From positions 1,948,501 to 2,012,500 of the forward strand of contig NZ_CP102288.1 of NCBI RefSeq assembly GCF_025151535.1: DNA of 64,000 nt, given 5' to 3'. This document shows positions 34,638 to 41,944 of the stretch, one piece after another. The notes below the pieces were generated by a model. It worked only from the letters and a program-made list of their open reading frames with translations, had not been told where the DNA came from and did not search any database. The stretch comes from Segatella copri DSM 18205 (GTDB lineage: Bacteria > Bacteroidota > Bacteroidia > Bacteroidales > Bacteroidaceae). How positions within the stretch are numbered: the first letter of the stretch is position 1; every line of letters starts with the position of its first letter. A program made the position numbers and the translations under genes.

Positions 34638-35177
34638 ATGAAGTACATTATATTAATGATAACTTTTATGTTGTCTTACGGCTATTCTCTTGCTCAATCT
34701 AAAGTCTATGGTGATTTTGATGGCGACGGTAAGAAAGAGTATGCTTACTTGGTTTATCCGAAGACTTATATAAATAAGGATGGAGACTTTGTTTATGAAG
34801 GAATGCCAAAGCCTGCATATACTTATATCAAGTTTTCCAAAAAGTCAATACCTGCCATAAAGATAAAGGACTGTTTGGGTGGGAAACTTCAAAACTTGGG
34901 TGACTTGAATGGTGACAAGCGAGATGATATTGGACTGTGGTATGACTGGTTATCTTCTGATTGGAATCCTTATGGTGCTTGGATGCTAAGAGGAAAAACA
35001 TGGCGCATGGTAGCCAAACCATTAGAAATTCATGGTATGATGTGGGATAAGAAAGGGAACAATTTCAAGCCTATACAAAAGGCTGGATTGGGCAAGGTTA
35101 AGGTATACTATAATAGTTGGAGTAAAGATTACGAACAAATTCTCATCAAACAAAAGGTTGTTAGTATCTACCCTTAA
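34638..35177 (+). CDS. Exported protein with calcium-binding-type repeats
   Basis: A 179-residue protein with a signal peptide (residues 1 to about 20, ending YGYSLAQ). Two FG-GAP/VCBS-like acidic loops are visible: DFDGDGKKEYAYL (about 26-38) and DLNGDKRDDIGLW (about 93-105). They resemble the DxDxDG calcium-binding loops of beta-propeller blades. The protein is too short for a full propeller. It is probably periplasmic or surface-exposed. It is coupled to the membrane protein upstream. Confidence 0.75.
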   Translation: MKYIILMITFMLSYGYSLAQSKVYGDFDGDGKKEYAYLVYPKTYINKDGDFVYEGMPKPAYTYIKFSKKSIPAIKIKDCLGGKLQNLGDLNGDKRDDIGLWYDWLSSDWNPYGAWMLRGKTWRMVAKPLEIHGMMWDKKGNNFKPIQKAGLGKVKVYYNSWSKDYEQILIKQKVVSIYP

Positions 35178-35299
35178 CATGATTTTCTGCTATTACTTCT
35201 CGCCATCGAAGGGGCAGCAACATACTTTTGAAGAGGATGATTTGTCATCTTCGGTATCCAATAGAAGAGCTTGTTTACTAATCTCAATGGTGAGCTCAT
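35174..35299 (-). CDS. Short ORF, 41 residues, with a second copy at 35386
   Basis: Minus-strand ATG at 35299 to TAA at 35174. The encoded NKLFYWIPKMTNHPLQKYV and SMARSNS segments recur, with synonymous changes (for example GTT/GTG, CCT/CCA, CTT/CTG), in the second copy at about 35386-35472. Conservation at the protein level suggests real coding, but the second copy has no ATG and the peptide matches nothing I recognise. It could be the tail of a longer gene, of which two decayed copies remain. Confidence 0.35.
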   Translation of the reverse strand: MSSPLRLVNKLFYWIPKMTNHPLQKYVAAPSMARSNSRKSC

Positions 35300-35334
35300 A
35301 AACCAACCAAACGCCTCAACAACGTCATTTCAAA

Positions 35335-35386
35335 ATTCCCCTTGGATTGCCTTTGGCAGTCCAAGGGGGATTGATATTATTTTTTC
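35335..35386 (+). terminator. Stem-loop terminator
   Basis: ATTCCCCTTGGATTGC (35335-35350), loop CTTTG, GCAGTCCAAGGGGGAT (35356-35371), then T-rich sequence. It is the probable terminator of the 34060-35177 pair, although it lies 160 bases downstream. Confidence 0.7.
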
Positions 35387-35472
35387 TTGCTATTACTTCT
35401 CGCCATAGAAGAATTTGCCACATACTTTTGCAGTGGATGATTAATCATCTCCGGAATCCAATAGAAAAGCTT
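35386..35472 (-). pseudogene. Second copy of the NKLFYWIP short-ORF segment
   Basis: It encodes KLFYWIPEMINHPLQKYV and SSMARSNSKK on the minus strand, about 200 bp from the first copy. No start codon precedes it in frame before a stop. Confidence 0.4.
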
Positions 35473-35581
35473 ATATAAATACAAGTATTAGCTTCTGCAC
35501 TTTTTACTTACCATTTTTTTTGTATATTTAGCTCCTATTTTTTACTACTTCCATCTTTTTATGCAAAAAATGCCATTTTGT

Positions 35582-35613
35582 TTTGTCGATTTAACAAAAT
35601 AATCGTATTTTTG
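35582..35613 (+). promoter_or_regulatory. Promoter of the DUF4143 remnant
   Basis: -33 TTTG (35582-35585) and -7 TATTTTTG (35606-35613) with a 20-bp spacer. It is intact although the gene behind it is broken. Confidence 0.65.
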
Positions 35614-35640
35614 CAAAACAAATTAAACAATATCGGAAAT

Positions 35641-35906
35641 ATGATACAAAAAGAAGTTATCAGAGAAATACTAATATAGAAGTAGATTTTTATATACCAG
35701 ATGCAGCAATGGCTATACAAGTAAGCTACAATCCCAAAAAATCTACAGAAACTTGGGAAAGAGAATCTACAGCCCTTATCAAACTTTCCAAGGTATTGGA
35801 TTGCAAGCGTCTCATAATCCTAACTTACGAGTTGGAAGAAGAGATTGTTGTAAAAGACAAGAAAATAGAAGTGATACCTGTATGGAAATGGTTACTTGAT
35901 TTATAG
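35641..35906 (+). pseudogene. AAA/DUF4143 ATPase remnant, internally deleted
   Basis: ATG 35641 begins MIQKEVIREILI, a typical N-terminus of this ATPase family, and stops after 12 codons. In another frame the sequence continues as EVDFYIPDAAMAIQVSYN, LDCKRLIILTYELEEEIV and KIEVIPVWKWLLDL, the last about 70 residues of DUF4143. Roughly 300 codons, including both Walker motifs, are missing. The intact promoter and the join of first codons to DUF4143 tail mirror the remnant at 17121. Confidence 0.75.
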
Positions 35907-35937
35907 CTATTATCCAGAACGTCAAGGCGTAAAGATT

Positions 35938-36045
35938 GTATCTTTTCTCCCAATGTACCATGCTGAGGTGGTATCTTTTCGTCTAATATACCATGCTGAG
36001 GTAGTAACCTTTCGTCCTAAGGTCGTAACCTTTCTCCTAAGGATA
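35938..36045 (+). repeat. Tandem repeats of 33 and 21 bp
   Basis: Two 33-bp units (35938, 35971: GTATCTTTTC...ACCATGCTGAGG) and two 21-bp units (36004, 36025: GTAACCTTTC.TCCTAAGG). The array runs into the 3' end of the minus-strand remnant at 36017. Confidence 0.7.
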
Positions 36046-36346
36046 CCACCTTGGAGGTTCTTATATAATAAGTGCTACGACCTTGCCCTTTCTTCTCGAT
36101 AAATCCAAGATCGCAGAGCTTATGAATCTCCAAGCGTGCACGGGCATGAGTAATCGAAGAATCCAGCTGGCGATAAGTAGCATTATCTATCACACCCACT
36201 TCTCTCACGAAGACTAGAGCCAGCTTCTGCTCATTCACCAAGCCAAACTCGGCATATTGAGCCAACCACTCCATATTCTCCTTGCTGAGGAAATGATGGA
36301 GCAGAAGTCTTGCCGTAAACTTATTCGCTTCATGGTTCGACCCTAA
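36017..36346 (-). pseudogene. C-terminal remnant of an AlbA-type ATP-binding protein
   Basis: The frame is open from about 36346 with no start codon and encodes NHEANKFTARLLLHHFLS, WLAQYAEFGLVNEQKLALVF, NATYRQLDSSITHARARLEIHKL (in parts) and GFIEKKGQGRSTYY, a winged-helix domain seen at the C-terminus of AlbA_2/ATP-binding regulators. Its N-terminal part is gone; the upstream sequence is replaced by a 23-bp repeat array. The last residues (SKVVSLGERLRP) are encoded by the neighbouring tandem repeat. Confidence 0.65.
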
Positions 36347-36351
36347 AGTTG

Positions 36352-36560
36352 GTATACAGTTGTACAGCTAAAAAGTGTATAGTCGTACAACTAAAAGGTG
36401 TATAGTTGTACAACAAAAAGGTATATAGTCGTACAACTAAAGGGTATATAGTCGTACAACTAAAGGGTATATAGTCGTACAACTAAAAGGTGTATAGTCG
36501 TACAACTAAAGGGTGTATAGCCGTACAACTAAAGGGTGTATAGTCGTACAACTAAAGAGG
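36352..36560 (+). repeat. Nine 23-bp tandem repeats
   Basis: The unit GTACAACTAAAGGGTATATAGTC has its GTAC at 36362, 36385, 36408, 36431, 36454, 36477, 36500, 36523 and 36546, exactly 23 bp apart. There are no spacers, so it is not CRISPR. The GTAC-containing core is itself near-palindromic. Confidence 0.92.
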
Positions 36561-36570
36561 GTTGTCACTA

Positions 36571-36643
36571 GGCTCAGCAGACCATCCGACTGCAGTCAGC
36601 AGACCTGCTGACTAGGCTCAGCAGAGCTGCTGACTGCAGTCGG
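36571..36643. repeat. 17-bp perfect inverted repeat with internal CAGCAG/CTGCTG dyads
   Basis: CCGACTGCAGTCAGCAG (36586-36602) is the reverse complement of 36627-36643. The 24 bases between contain CTGCTGACTAGGCTCAGCAG, itself a dyad. The stretch to 36889 holds nothing else clear. Confidence 0.85.
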
Positions 36644-36889
36644 AATCTTCTAGAAACAGGCTTCGTATACTTAATATATTAGTTCATTGAATCTGATTAA
36701 ACGCCTTTCGTTACTTACCCAGTCGTCTCGGTGCGTTTATTCAGTCATATTAGGCTTTAGCAGTAAATGATAATCTCTTTTTATAATCACAGCCATTCCC
36801 GAAAAGTGAACCAAATAACAAAAATCAGGAATAGGGATTTTCCCTTCTACTTTAGGGAATCCTTCTCTTTTTATTTCAAAAGAAAGCTG

Positions 36890-36897
36890 TACTTTTG
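36890..36897 (+). promoter_or_regulatory. -7 box TACTTTTG
   Basis: A consensus -7 element 43 bases before ATG 36941. Confidence 0.55.
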
Positions 36898-36940
36898 CAA
36901 CCATAAAACAATATAATAACTTATAAAAACTGTATCGCTT

Positions 36941-37633
36941 ATGAAAAAAAATGAAGTGATGGCACTCATCGCCACAACCATATTGATGTTTTCCGTATGC
37001 CTCTCGGCTTCGGCTAAAGGAAAAAGAAACGTAGAGCGCGGAATGACCAAACAGGAAGTGATTGCCATCTTGGGAGAGCCTAAGCTCACCAGTTTCGACA
37101 TGTTTGGGGACAAATGGGAATATGCCAAATATAATAATCTGTTTGGAGATTCCAAGTACATCACGGTCTTCTTCGACAGAAACGGAAAGGTTGTGCAGTA
37201 CGATACAAGAATCATAGAACCCAACAGCCAGACGTCGAATGTACAGCAGCCACAACATCCTACTCCACCCATCTACGATGGAAGATGTGATCCAGATAGC
37301 AGAATGGATTACGGCTATTGTCTCGATGATGCTTCCTTCACCAAACTATATAATAAGGTGAAGAAGGCAAGCTTTGATGACAACAAGTTCGACCTGATAG
37401 AAATGGCTAGCCTCGGCTGTTATTATTCCTGTGCCCAAACCGTCAGTATGATGAATATATTCACTTTTGGCGACAGCAAGATGAAAGCCCTCAGACTGAT
37501 GGCTCCCCATATCATAGATTTGCAGAATGCCACTATCATCTATCAGCAATTCAGTTTTGAAAGCGAAAAGCAAAAGGTAGGAGAAATATTAAGAAGCAGC
37601 AGAATATCTCCTCAAAACTTGCATATTCAATGA
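36941..37633 (+). CDS. Exported protein with BamE-like and DUF4476 domains
   Basis: A 230-residue protein. Signal peptide about residues 1-25 (ATTILMFSVCLSASAKG), no lipobox. The first domain (about 30-80) resembles the SmpA/OmlA (BamE) fold: GMTKQEVIAILGEPKL and WEYAKYNN. After a Pro/Gln linker (PNSQTSNVQQPQHP) comes DUF4476 (about 125-220), with FTKLYNKVKKASFDDNKFDLI, QTVSMMNIFTFGDSKMKAL and QQFSFESEK. The function is unknown; a periplasmic or outer-membrane scaffold role is a guess. A methyltransferase gene follows 37 bases on. Confidence 0.78.
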   Translation: MKKNEVMALIATTILMFSVCLSASAKGKRNVERGMTKQEVIAILGEPKLTSFDMFGDKWEYAKYNNLFGDSKYITVFFDRNGKVVQYDTRIIEPNSQTSNVQQPQHPTPPIYDGRCDPDSRMDYGYCLDDASFTKLYNKVKKASFDDNKFDLIEMASLGCYYSCAQTVSMMNIFTFGDSKMKALRLMAPHIIDLQNATIIYQQFSFESEKQKVGEILRSSRISPQNLHIQ

Positions 37634-37670
37634 AAAAGCATTAATTTTGCACTCAAAAATTGCAAAATAA

Positions 37671-38396
37671 ATGAATACAAAGATATTATCAAAAGACAAA
37701 GACCCGATGGGTGCCGCTATCCTTGATTATCAGAAATCGGGAAGAGCAGAAAGATTACGTGTGCTCTCTTCTATGTTCGAAGAGGACGAAATGCCGGTGA
37801 AACATCTCTTCAGAAAAGTTGAAGAGATGCCGATGCTGGAGCAGAAGGCCTTGCAACTCACAAAAGGACGTGTACTGGATATCGGAGCCGGCAGCGGCTG
37901 CCATACGCTCGCCTTGCAGGAGAAAGGCTTGGAGGTAAAAGCCATTGATATTTCTCCTCTGAGCTGCGAAGCGATGGAACTGAGAGGAGTAAAGAATGCG
38001 GAATGCATCAATCTTTTCGATGAACATCTGGAAACAGGGTTCGATACCATCCTCCTCCTGATGAACGGAACGGGTATCGCCGGAAAGATAGAACATCTCC
38101 CTACCCTCTTCAACCGTCTCAAGGCTTTGCTCAACAAGGGCGGACAGATTCTTATCGATTCCTCCGACCTCAAATATATTTACGAGAATGAAGACGGAAG
38201 TTTCGACATCAATCTGAATGGTGCCTACTATGGTGAAGTGGATTATCAGATGATTTACAAAGACATTAAGGGAGACTGTTTCGACTGGCTCTACGTAGAT
38301 TTCCCATTGCTCAAATCCATCGCCGAAACCTGCGGCCTGCATGGCGAACTCGTGGCAGAAGGCGAACATTACGACTATCTGGCAAGAATTTGCTAA
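37671..38396 (+). CDS. Class I SAM-dependent methyltransferase
   Basis: A 241-residue protein. SAM motif I is VLDIGAGSGCHTL (near residues 68-80), motif II EVKAIDISPLSCE, and the post-motif region TILLLMNGTGIAGK. There is an N-terminal helical region of about 60 residues. The substrate cannot be inferred; similar Bacteroidota proteins are annotated only as methyltransferases. It is possibly co-transcribed with the BamE/DUF4476 gene. A strong stem-loop follows. Confidence 0.82.
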   Translation: MNTKILSKDKDPMGAAILDYQKSGRAERLRVLSSMFEEDEMPVKHLFRKVEEMPMLEQKALQLTKGRVLDIGAGSGCHTLALQEKGLEVKAIDISPLSCEAMELRGVKNAECINLFDEHLETGFDTILLLMNGTGIAGKIEHLPTLFNRLKALLNKGGQILIDSSDLKYIYENEDGSFDINLNGAYYGEVDYQMIYKDIKGDCFDWLYVDFPLLKSIAETCGLHGELVAEGEHYDYLARIC

Positions 38397-38405
38397 GCAT
38401 ATAAA

Positions 38406-38446
38406 GATAAAAGGAGTTAAGATGATGGTCTTAACTCCTTTTTATC
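38406..38446 (+). terminator. Terminator built from GGAGTTAAG units
   Basis: GATAAAAGGAGTTAAGA (38406-38422) pairs with TCTTAACTCCTTTTTATC (38429-38446), one base bulged. The GGAGTTAAG/CTTAACTCC core is the same as in the inverted repeats around the four-helix-bundle gene at 28 kb. Confidence 0.85.
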
Positions 38447-38454
38447 TTTTCTTT

Positions 38455-39108
38455 CTATTTAATCGTCGAAATCGTGACGTCCGAGAAATCATTCATATAA
38501 TCCAGAATCTCCAGCGTATGGAACCCCCGTTTGGCTTTTATTTCAATGCTCGCCTCCACAAATTCTTCCTTAGAAAATCTCCGTTCTTTCAGTTCGTAAG
38601 AATGAACTTCCATGCCTTTCTGTTTGATTTTACTGATGAATTCCTTCACGCTGTCCCTTGATGGAGCAGAGAAATTCAGTTCGATGGTAGAGGTTCCCAA
38701 CTGCGGTATCAGATAATTCAGCACCTCCAGTCCCATCAACACCATCATCGTAGTAATAGCTGCAGCCACATACATTCCCGTACCGCACGCCAAACCGATG
38801 GCTGCCGTCACCCACAGGCCAGCAGCCGTAGTCAAGCCCCTGACCACATTCTTCTGGAAGATGATTGTACCGGCGCCCAGGAATCCGATACCCGAAACCA
38901 CTTGGGCAGCAACGCGCGAGGAATCCTTCAGATCAAAGCCAAATCCATACTGGGAAACTACACAGAAAAGGGCACTACCCAGGGCTACAAGGAAGTGAGT
39001 GCGGAAGCCCGCTTCCTTGGCACGGTATTCTCTTTCGATGCCTATCGCTCCTCCTAAAATGAGAGCTAGAGACAGGCGAAGAGTCAGGTCTATATAGGTT
39101 GCATCCAT
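38455..39108 (-). CDS. MgtC/SapB family membrane protein
   Basis: A 217-residue membrane protein. About four membrane segments fill residues 8-145, including the family signature ALILGGAIGIEREYRAK, GFRTHFLVALGSALF, SGIGFLGAGTIIFQ and GLTTAAGLWVTAAIGLACG. A C-terminal soluble ACT-like part follows (TIELNFSAPSRDSVKEFI, HSYELKERRFSKEEF). MgtC relatives are linked to magnesium-limitation and acid survival. The gene is monocistronic. Confidence 0.88.
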   Translation of the reverse strand: MDATYIDLTLRLSLALILGGAIGIEREYRAKEAGFRTHFLVALGSALFCVVSQYGFGFDLKDSSRVAAQVVSGIGFLGAGTIIFQKNVVRGLTTAAGLWVTAAIGLACGTGMYVAAAITTMMVLMGLEVLNYLIPQLGTSTIELNFSAPSRDSVKEFISKIKQKGMEVHSYELKERRFSKEEFVEASIEIKAKRGFHTLEILDYMNDFSDVTISTIK

Positions 39109-39226
39109 ATTATTCCTTTCTTTTTAAAAGATGAAAGAAGCATCACAAAATGCCTCTATTTGATGTTATCGTTGCAAATATACAACTTTTCTTTGAAAGA
39201 AAGGCGAGAATTTCAAAAAAATAATG

Positions 39227-39234
39227 TATCTTTG
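39227..39234 (+). promoter_or_regulatory. -7 box TATCTTTG (ettA)
   Basis: A consensus -7 element 57 bases before ATG 39291. Confidence 0.6.
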
Positions 39235-39290
39235 CAACTGTTAGTGCCAAACTCGGCAATTTATTCACAAATACACATTTATTTATATAC

Positions 39291-40988
39291 ATGGCAACAG
39301 TTGACGACAAGAAGATCATCTTCTCAATGGTGGGCGTATCTAAGATTATCCCACAAAACCAGAAACAGATTCTGAAGAACATCTACCTATCGTTCTTCTA
39401 CGGAGCAAAAATCGGTATCATCGGTTTGAACGGGGCCGGTAAATCTACGTTGATGAAAATCATCGCAGGACTTGAGCAACCTACCCAGGGTGAGGTGGTT
39501 TGGAGCCCAGGCTACTCTGTGGGCTACTTGCCTCAGGATCCTCCGCTCGACGAGAACAAGACCGTGAAGGAAAACGTGATGGAGGGTGTGCAGAAAATCT
39601 ATGATGCACTGGCAGAATACGAGGACATCAACAATAAGTTCGGTCTCGAAGAATATTACGGAGACCCTGATAAGATGGACAAGCTGATGCAGCGTCAGGC
39701 TGAGGTGCAGGATATCATTGATGCTACCGATGCCTGGAACATCGACTCCAAGCTGGAACGTGCGATGGCTGCCCTGCACTGTCCTCCTGGCGATTGGCCT
39801 GTTACCAATCTCTCGGGTGGTGAGCGCCGCCGTGTGGCTCTCTGCCGCCTGCTCCTGCAGAAGCCGGATGTACTCCTGCTCGATGAGCCTACCAACCACC
39901 TGGATGCTGAGAGCATCGACTGGCTGGAGCAGCACCTGCAGCAGTATGAGGGTACCGTCATCGCCGTAACCCACGACCGTTACTTCCTCGACGACGTGAG
40001 CGAGTGGATTCTGGAGTTGGACCGTGGCGAGGGTATTCCATGGAAGGGCAACTACTCTTCATGGCTCGACCAGAAGACCAAGCGAATGATTCAGGAGGAG
40101 AAGACTGCCTCTAAGCGCCGCAAGACATTGGAGCGCGAGTTGGAATGGGTTCGCATGGCGCCTAAGGCCCGTCAGGCTAAGGGTAAGGCTCGTCTGAACT
40201 CTTACGAGCAGATGCTCAACCAGGAGCAGAAGGAGCGCGAGGAGAAGCTGGAGATCTTCATCCCTAACGGTCCTCGTCTGGGTAACAAGGTGATTGAGGC
40301 GCAGCATGTAAAGAAGGCGTTCGGCGAGAAGGTTCTCTTCAACGACCTCAACTTCATGCTTCCTCCTAACGGCATCGTAGGTGTAATCGGTCCTAACGGA
40401 GCCGGCAAGACTACCCTCTTCCGTCTCATCATGGGCTTGGATCAGGCAGATGGCGGCACATTCGAGGTGGGTGAGACCGTGAAGCTGGCTTATGTTGACC
40501 AGCAGCACAAGGACATCGACCCTCAGAAGACTGTTTACGAGGTGATTTCCCAGGGCAATGAGACCTTGCGTCTGGGTGGCAGAGATGTGAATGCACGTGC
40601 TTACATCAGCCGTTTCAACTTCTCAGGCACCGACCAGAGCAAGCTCTGCAGCGTTCTCTCGGGTGGTGAGCGCAACCGTCTGCAGTTGGCCTTGGCATTG
40701 AAGCAGGAGGGTAATGTTTTGCTCCTCGATGAGCCAACCAACGATATCGACGTGAACACGCTGCGTGCCTTGGAGGAAGGTTTGGAAGCATTTGCCGGCT
40801 GTGCAGTGGTTATCAGCCACGACCGCTGGTTCCTCGACCGTATCTGTACTCACATTCTTGCCTTCGAGGGCAATGGTGAGGTCTTCTTCTTCGAGGGCAG
40901 CTATTCTGAGTACGAAATCAACAAGGCGCGCCGCCTGGGCGATACAGAGATCAAGAAGGGTCGCTATCGCAAGTTGATGGAGGAATAA
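39291..40988 (+). CDS. ettA: Energy-dependent translational throttle protein EttA (ABC-F)
   Basis: A 565-residue soluble ABC-F ATPase that binds the ribosomal E site and gates the first steps of elongation by the energy state. Two ABC cassettes are seen: Walker A GLNGAGKS (45-52) and GPNGAGKT (near 363), signature LSGGERRRVAL and LSGGERNRLQL, Walker B LLLDEPTNHLD and LLLDEPTNDID. Between them lies the arm/linker rich in Arg/Lys/Glu (KRRKTLERELEWVRMAP.. near 275-320), typical of EttA. There are no membrane segments. It ends at a shared two-way terminator. Confidence 0.94.
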   Translation: MATVDDKKIIFSMVGVSKIIPQNQKQILKNIYLSFFYGAKIGIIGLNGAGKSTLMKIIAGLEQPTQGEVVWSPGYSVGYLPQDPPLDENKTVKENVMEGVQKIYDALAEYEDINNKFGLEEYYGDPDKMDKLMQRQAEVQDIIDATDAWNIDSKLERAMAALHCPPGDWPVTNLSGGERRRVALCRLLLQKPDVLLLDEPTNHLDAESIDWLEQHLQQYEGTVIAVTHDRYFLDDVSEWILELDRGEGIPWKGNYSSWLDQKTKRMIQEEKTASKRRKTLERELEWVRMAPKARQAKGKARLNSYEQMLNQEQKEREEKLEIFIPNGPRLGNKVIEAQHVKKAFGEKVLFNDLNFMLPPNGIVGVIGPNGAGKTTLFRLIMGLDQADGGTFEVGETVKLAYVDQQHKDIDPQKTVYEVISQGNETLRLGGRDVNARAYISRFNFSGTDQSKLCSVLSGGERNRLQLALALKQEGNVLLLDEPTNDIDVNTLRALEEGLEAFAGCAVVISHDRWFLDRICTHILAFEGNGEVFFFEGSYSEYEINKARRLGDTEIKKGRYRKLMEE

Positions 40989-41041
40989 AGATTCGAAAAA
41001 GAAAAAGAAGAACTCGGTTTTGAAACAATAAAAAACAAAAG

Positions 41042-41078
41042 AAAAGGTGTGTCTTTGCTTAAGACACACCTTTTTTGT
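41042..41078. terminator. Bidirectional terminator
   Basis: AAAAGGTGTGTCTT (41042-41055) and AAGACACACCTTTTTT (41060-41075) with a TGCT loop. It separates convergent ettA and the DUF4465 gene. Confidence 0.85.
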
Positions 41079-41121
41079 TTCTATGCAGCCGTTTTCAAAA
41101 GAAACTATCGCTATATCAGAT

Positions 41122-41913
41122 TTACTTATAGATTTCTACGTCATCTACAGCTATATAAGCAGGCGCATTATAACCATACTGCCCCTTCATATCTTCTGAA
41201 GCCTCATAGTTTACCTTCAAGCTGCTAATCTCGCCAAGAGAAGAGAGATCAACATACTGCCAGCTCTTCAAAGAGTTTGTACCATTCTGAACTGTGTACT
41301 TAACTGTACCTGTAGATGTAGTACCATCAGCCTTGAAGCCTTCGAACACGACAGAGATTTGGGTAGAACTTTTAGCCTTTGCACAGAAGCCATTGCCATT
41401 AGCCATCACATTGAGGAAGTAGGTACCATTGGTAATCCAAAGGCCTTTCATGGTGTGAACCTTACTATCCTTAAAGTCAAGAACAGGAGCATTATATCCA
41501 TCTATTGAACCAAAAATCATCAAGAAGTTGCTGCCAGAGTGAGCTGCAAGATCTACAGGAATAGAAAGCTGTGTATTAGATGTACCTTCAGCAATGGTAC
41601 TATGATAGTTAGAAACAGCAGCACCACCATTCCAATAAGCCCATGAGCCATAGCCATTATTTATCTTTGAATGCAAAGAAGTTGTAGCATCAGTCCACTC
41701 ATACACACCATTATCCTCTGTAAAGCCGCTACCACTCTCTCCATAGAGCATCTTTCCACCATACTGAGGATTATCTATCAATGCATTCCAGTTACTACCC
41801 TCGAAAGTGATGGTCTCATACTTAGGAGTGTTGTCATCGTCGTCGTCACTACATGCTGTGAAGAAACTAGTGGCACACACAAGTGCCAACAAATAAAAAT
41901 ACTTTTTCATCAT
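41122..41913 (-). CDS. DUF4465 lipoprotein in a cobalamin-uptake operon
   Basis: A 263-residue lipoprotein. The start was placed at ATG 41913 (or 41910), giving MKKYFYLLALVCATSFFTACSDD with lipobox FTAC; the frame upstream is open but lies in the intergenic region. The mature part is a beta-sandwich of DUF4465 type (YETITFEGSNWNA, NGYGSWAYWNGGAAVSNY, FEGFKADGT, YIAVDDVEIY). It is the third gene of the btuB operon. Surface lipoproteins of similar position in other Bacteroidota bind vitamin B12, so a capture role is likely but inferred from context. Confidence 0.78.
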   Translation of the reverse strand: MMKKYFYLLALVCATSFFTACSDDDDDNTPKYETITFEGSNWNALIDNPQYGGKMLYGESGSGFTEDNGVYEWTDATTSLHSKINNGYGSWAYWNGGAAVSNYHSTIAEGTSNTQLSIPVDLAAHSGSNFLMIFGSIDGYNAPVLDFKDSKVHTMKGLWITNGTYFLNVMANGNGFCAKAKSSTQISVVFEGFKADGTTSTGTVKYTVQNGTNSLKSWQYVDLSSLGEISSLKVNYEASEDMKGQYGYNAPAYIAVDDVEIYK

Positions 41914-41944
41914 TGTTGTTTTGTTTATTACTAAAATTATCTTA

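Noticed and set aside
36352..36560. Possible CRISPR array
   Set aside because: The 23-bp units are contiguous with no unique spacers and no cas genes are nearby.
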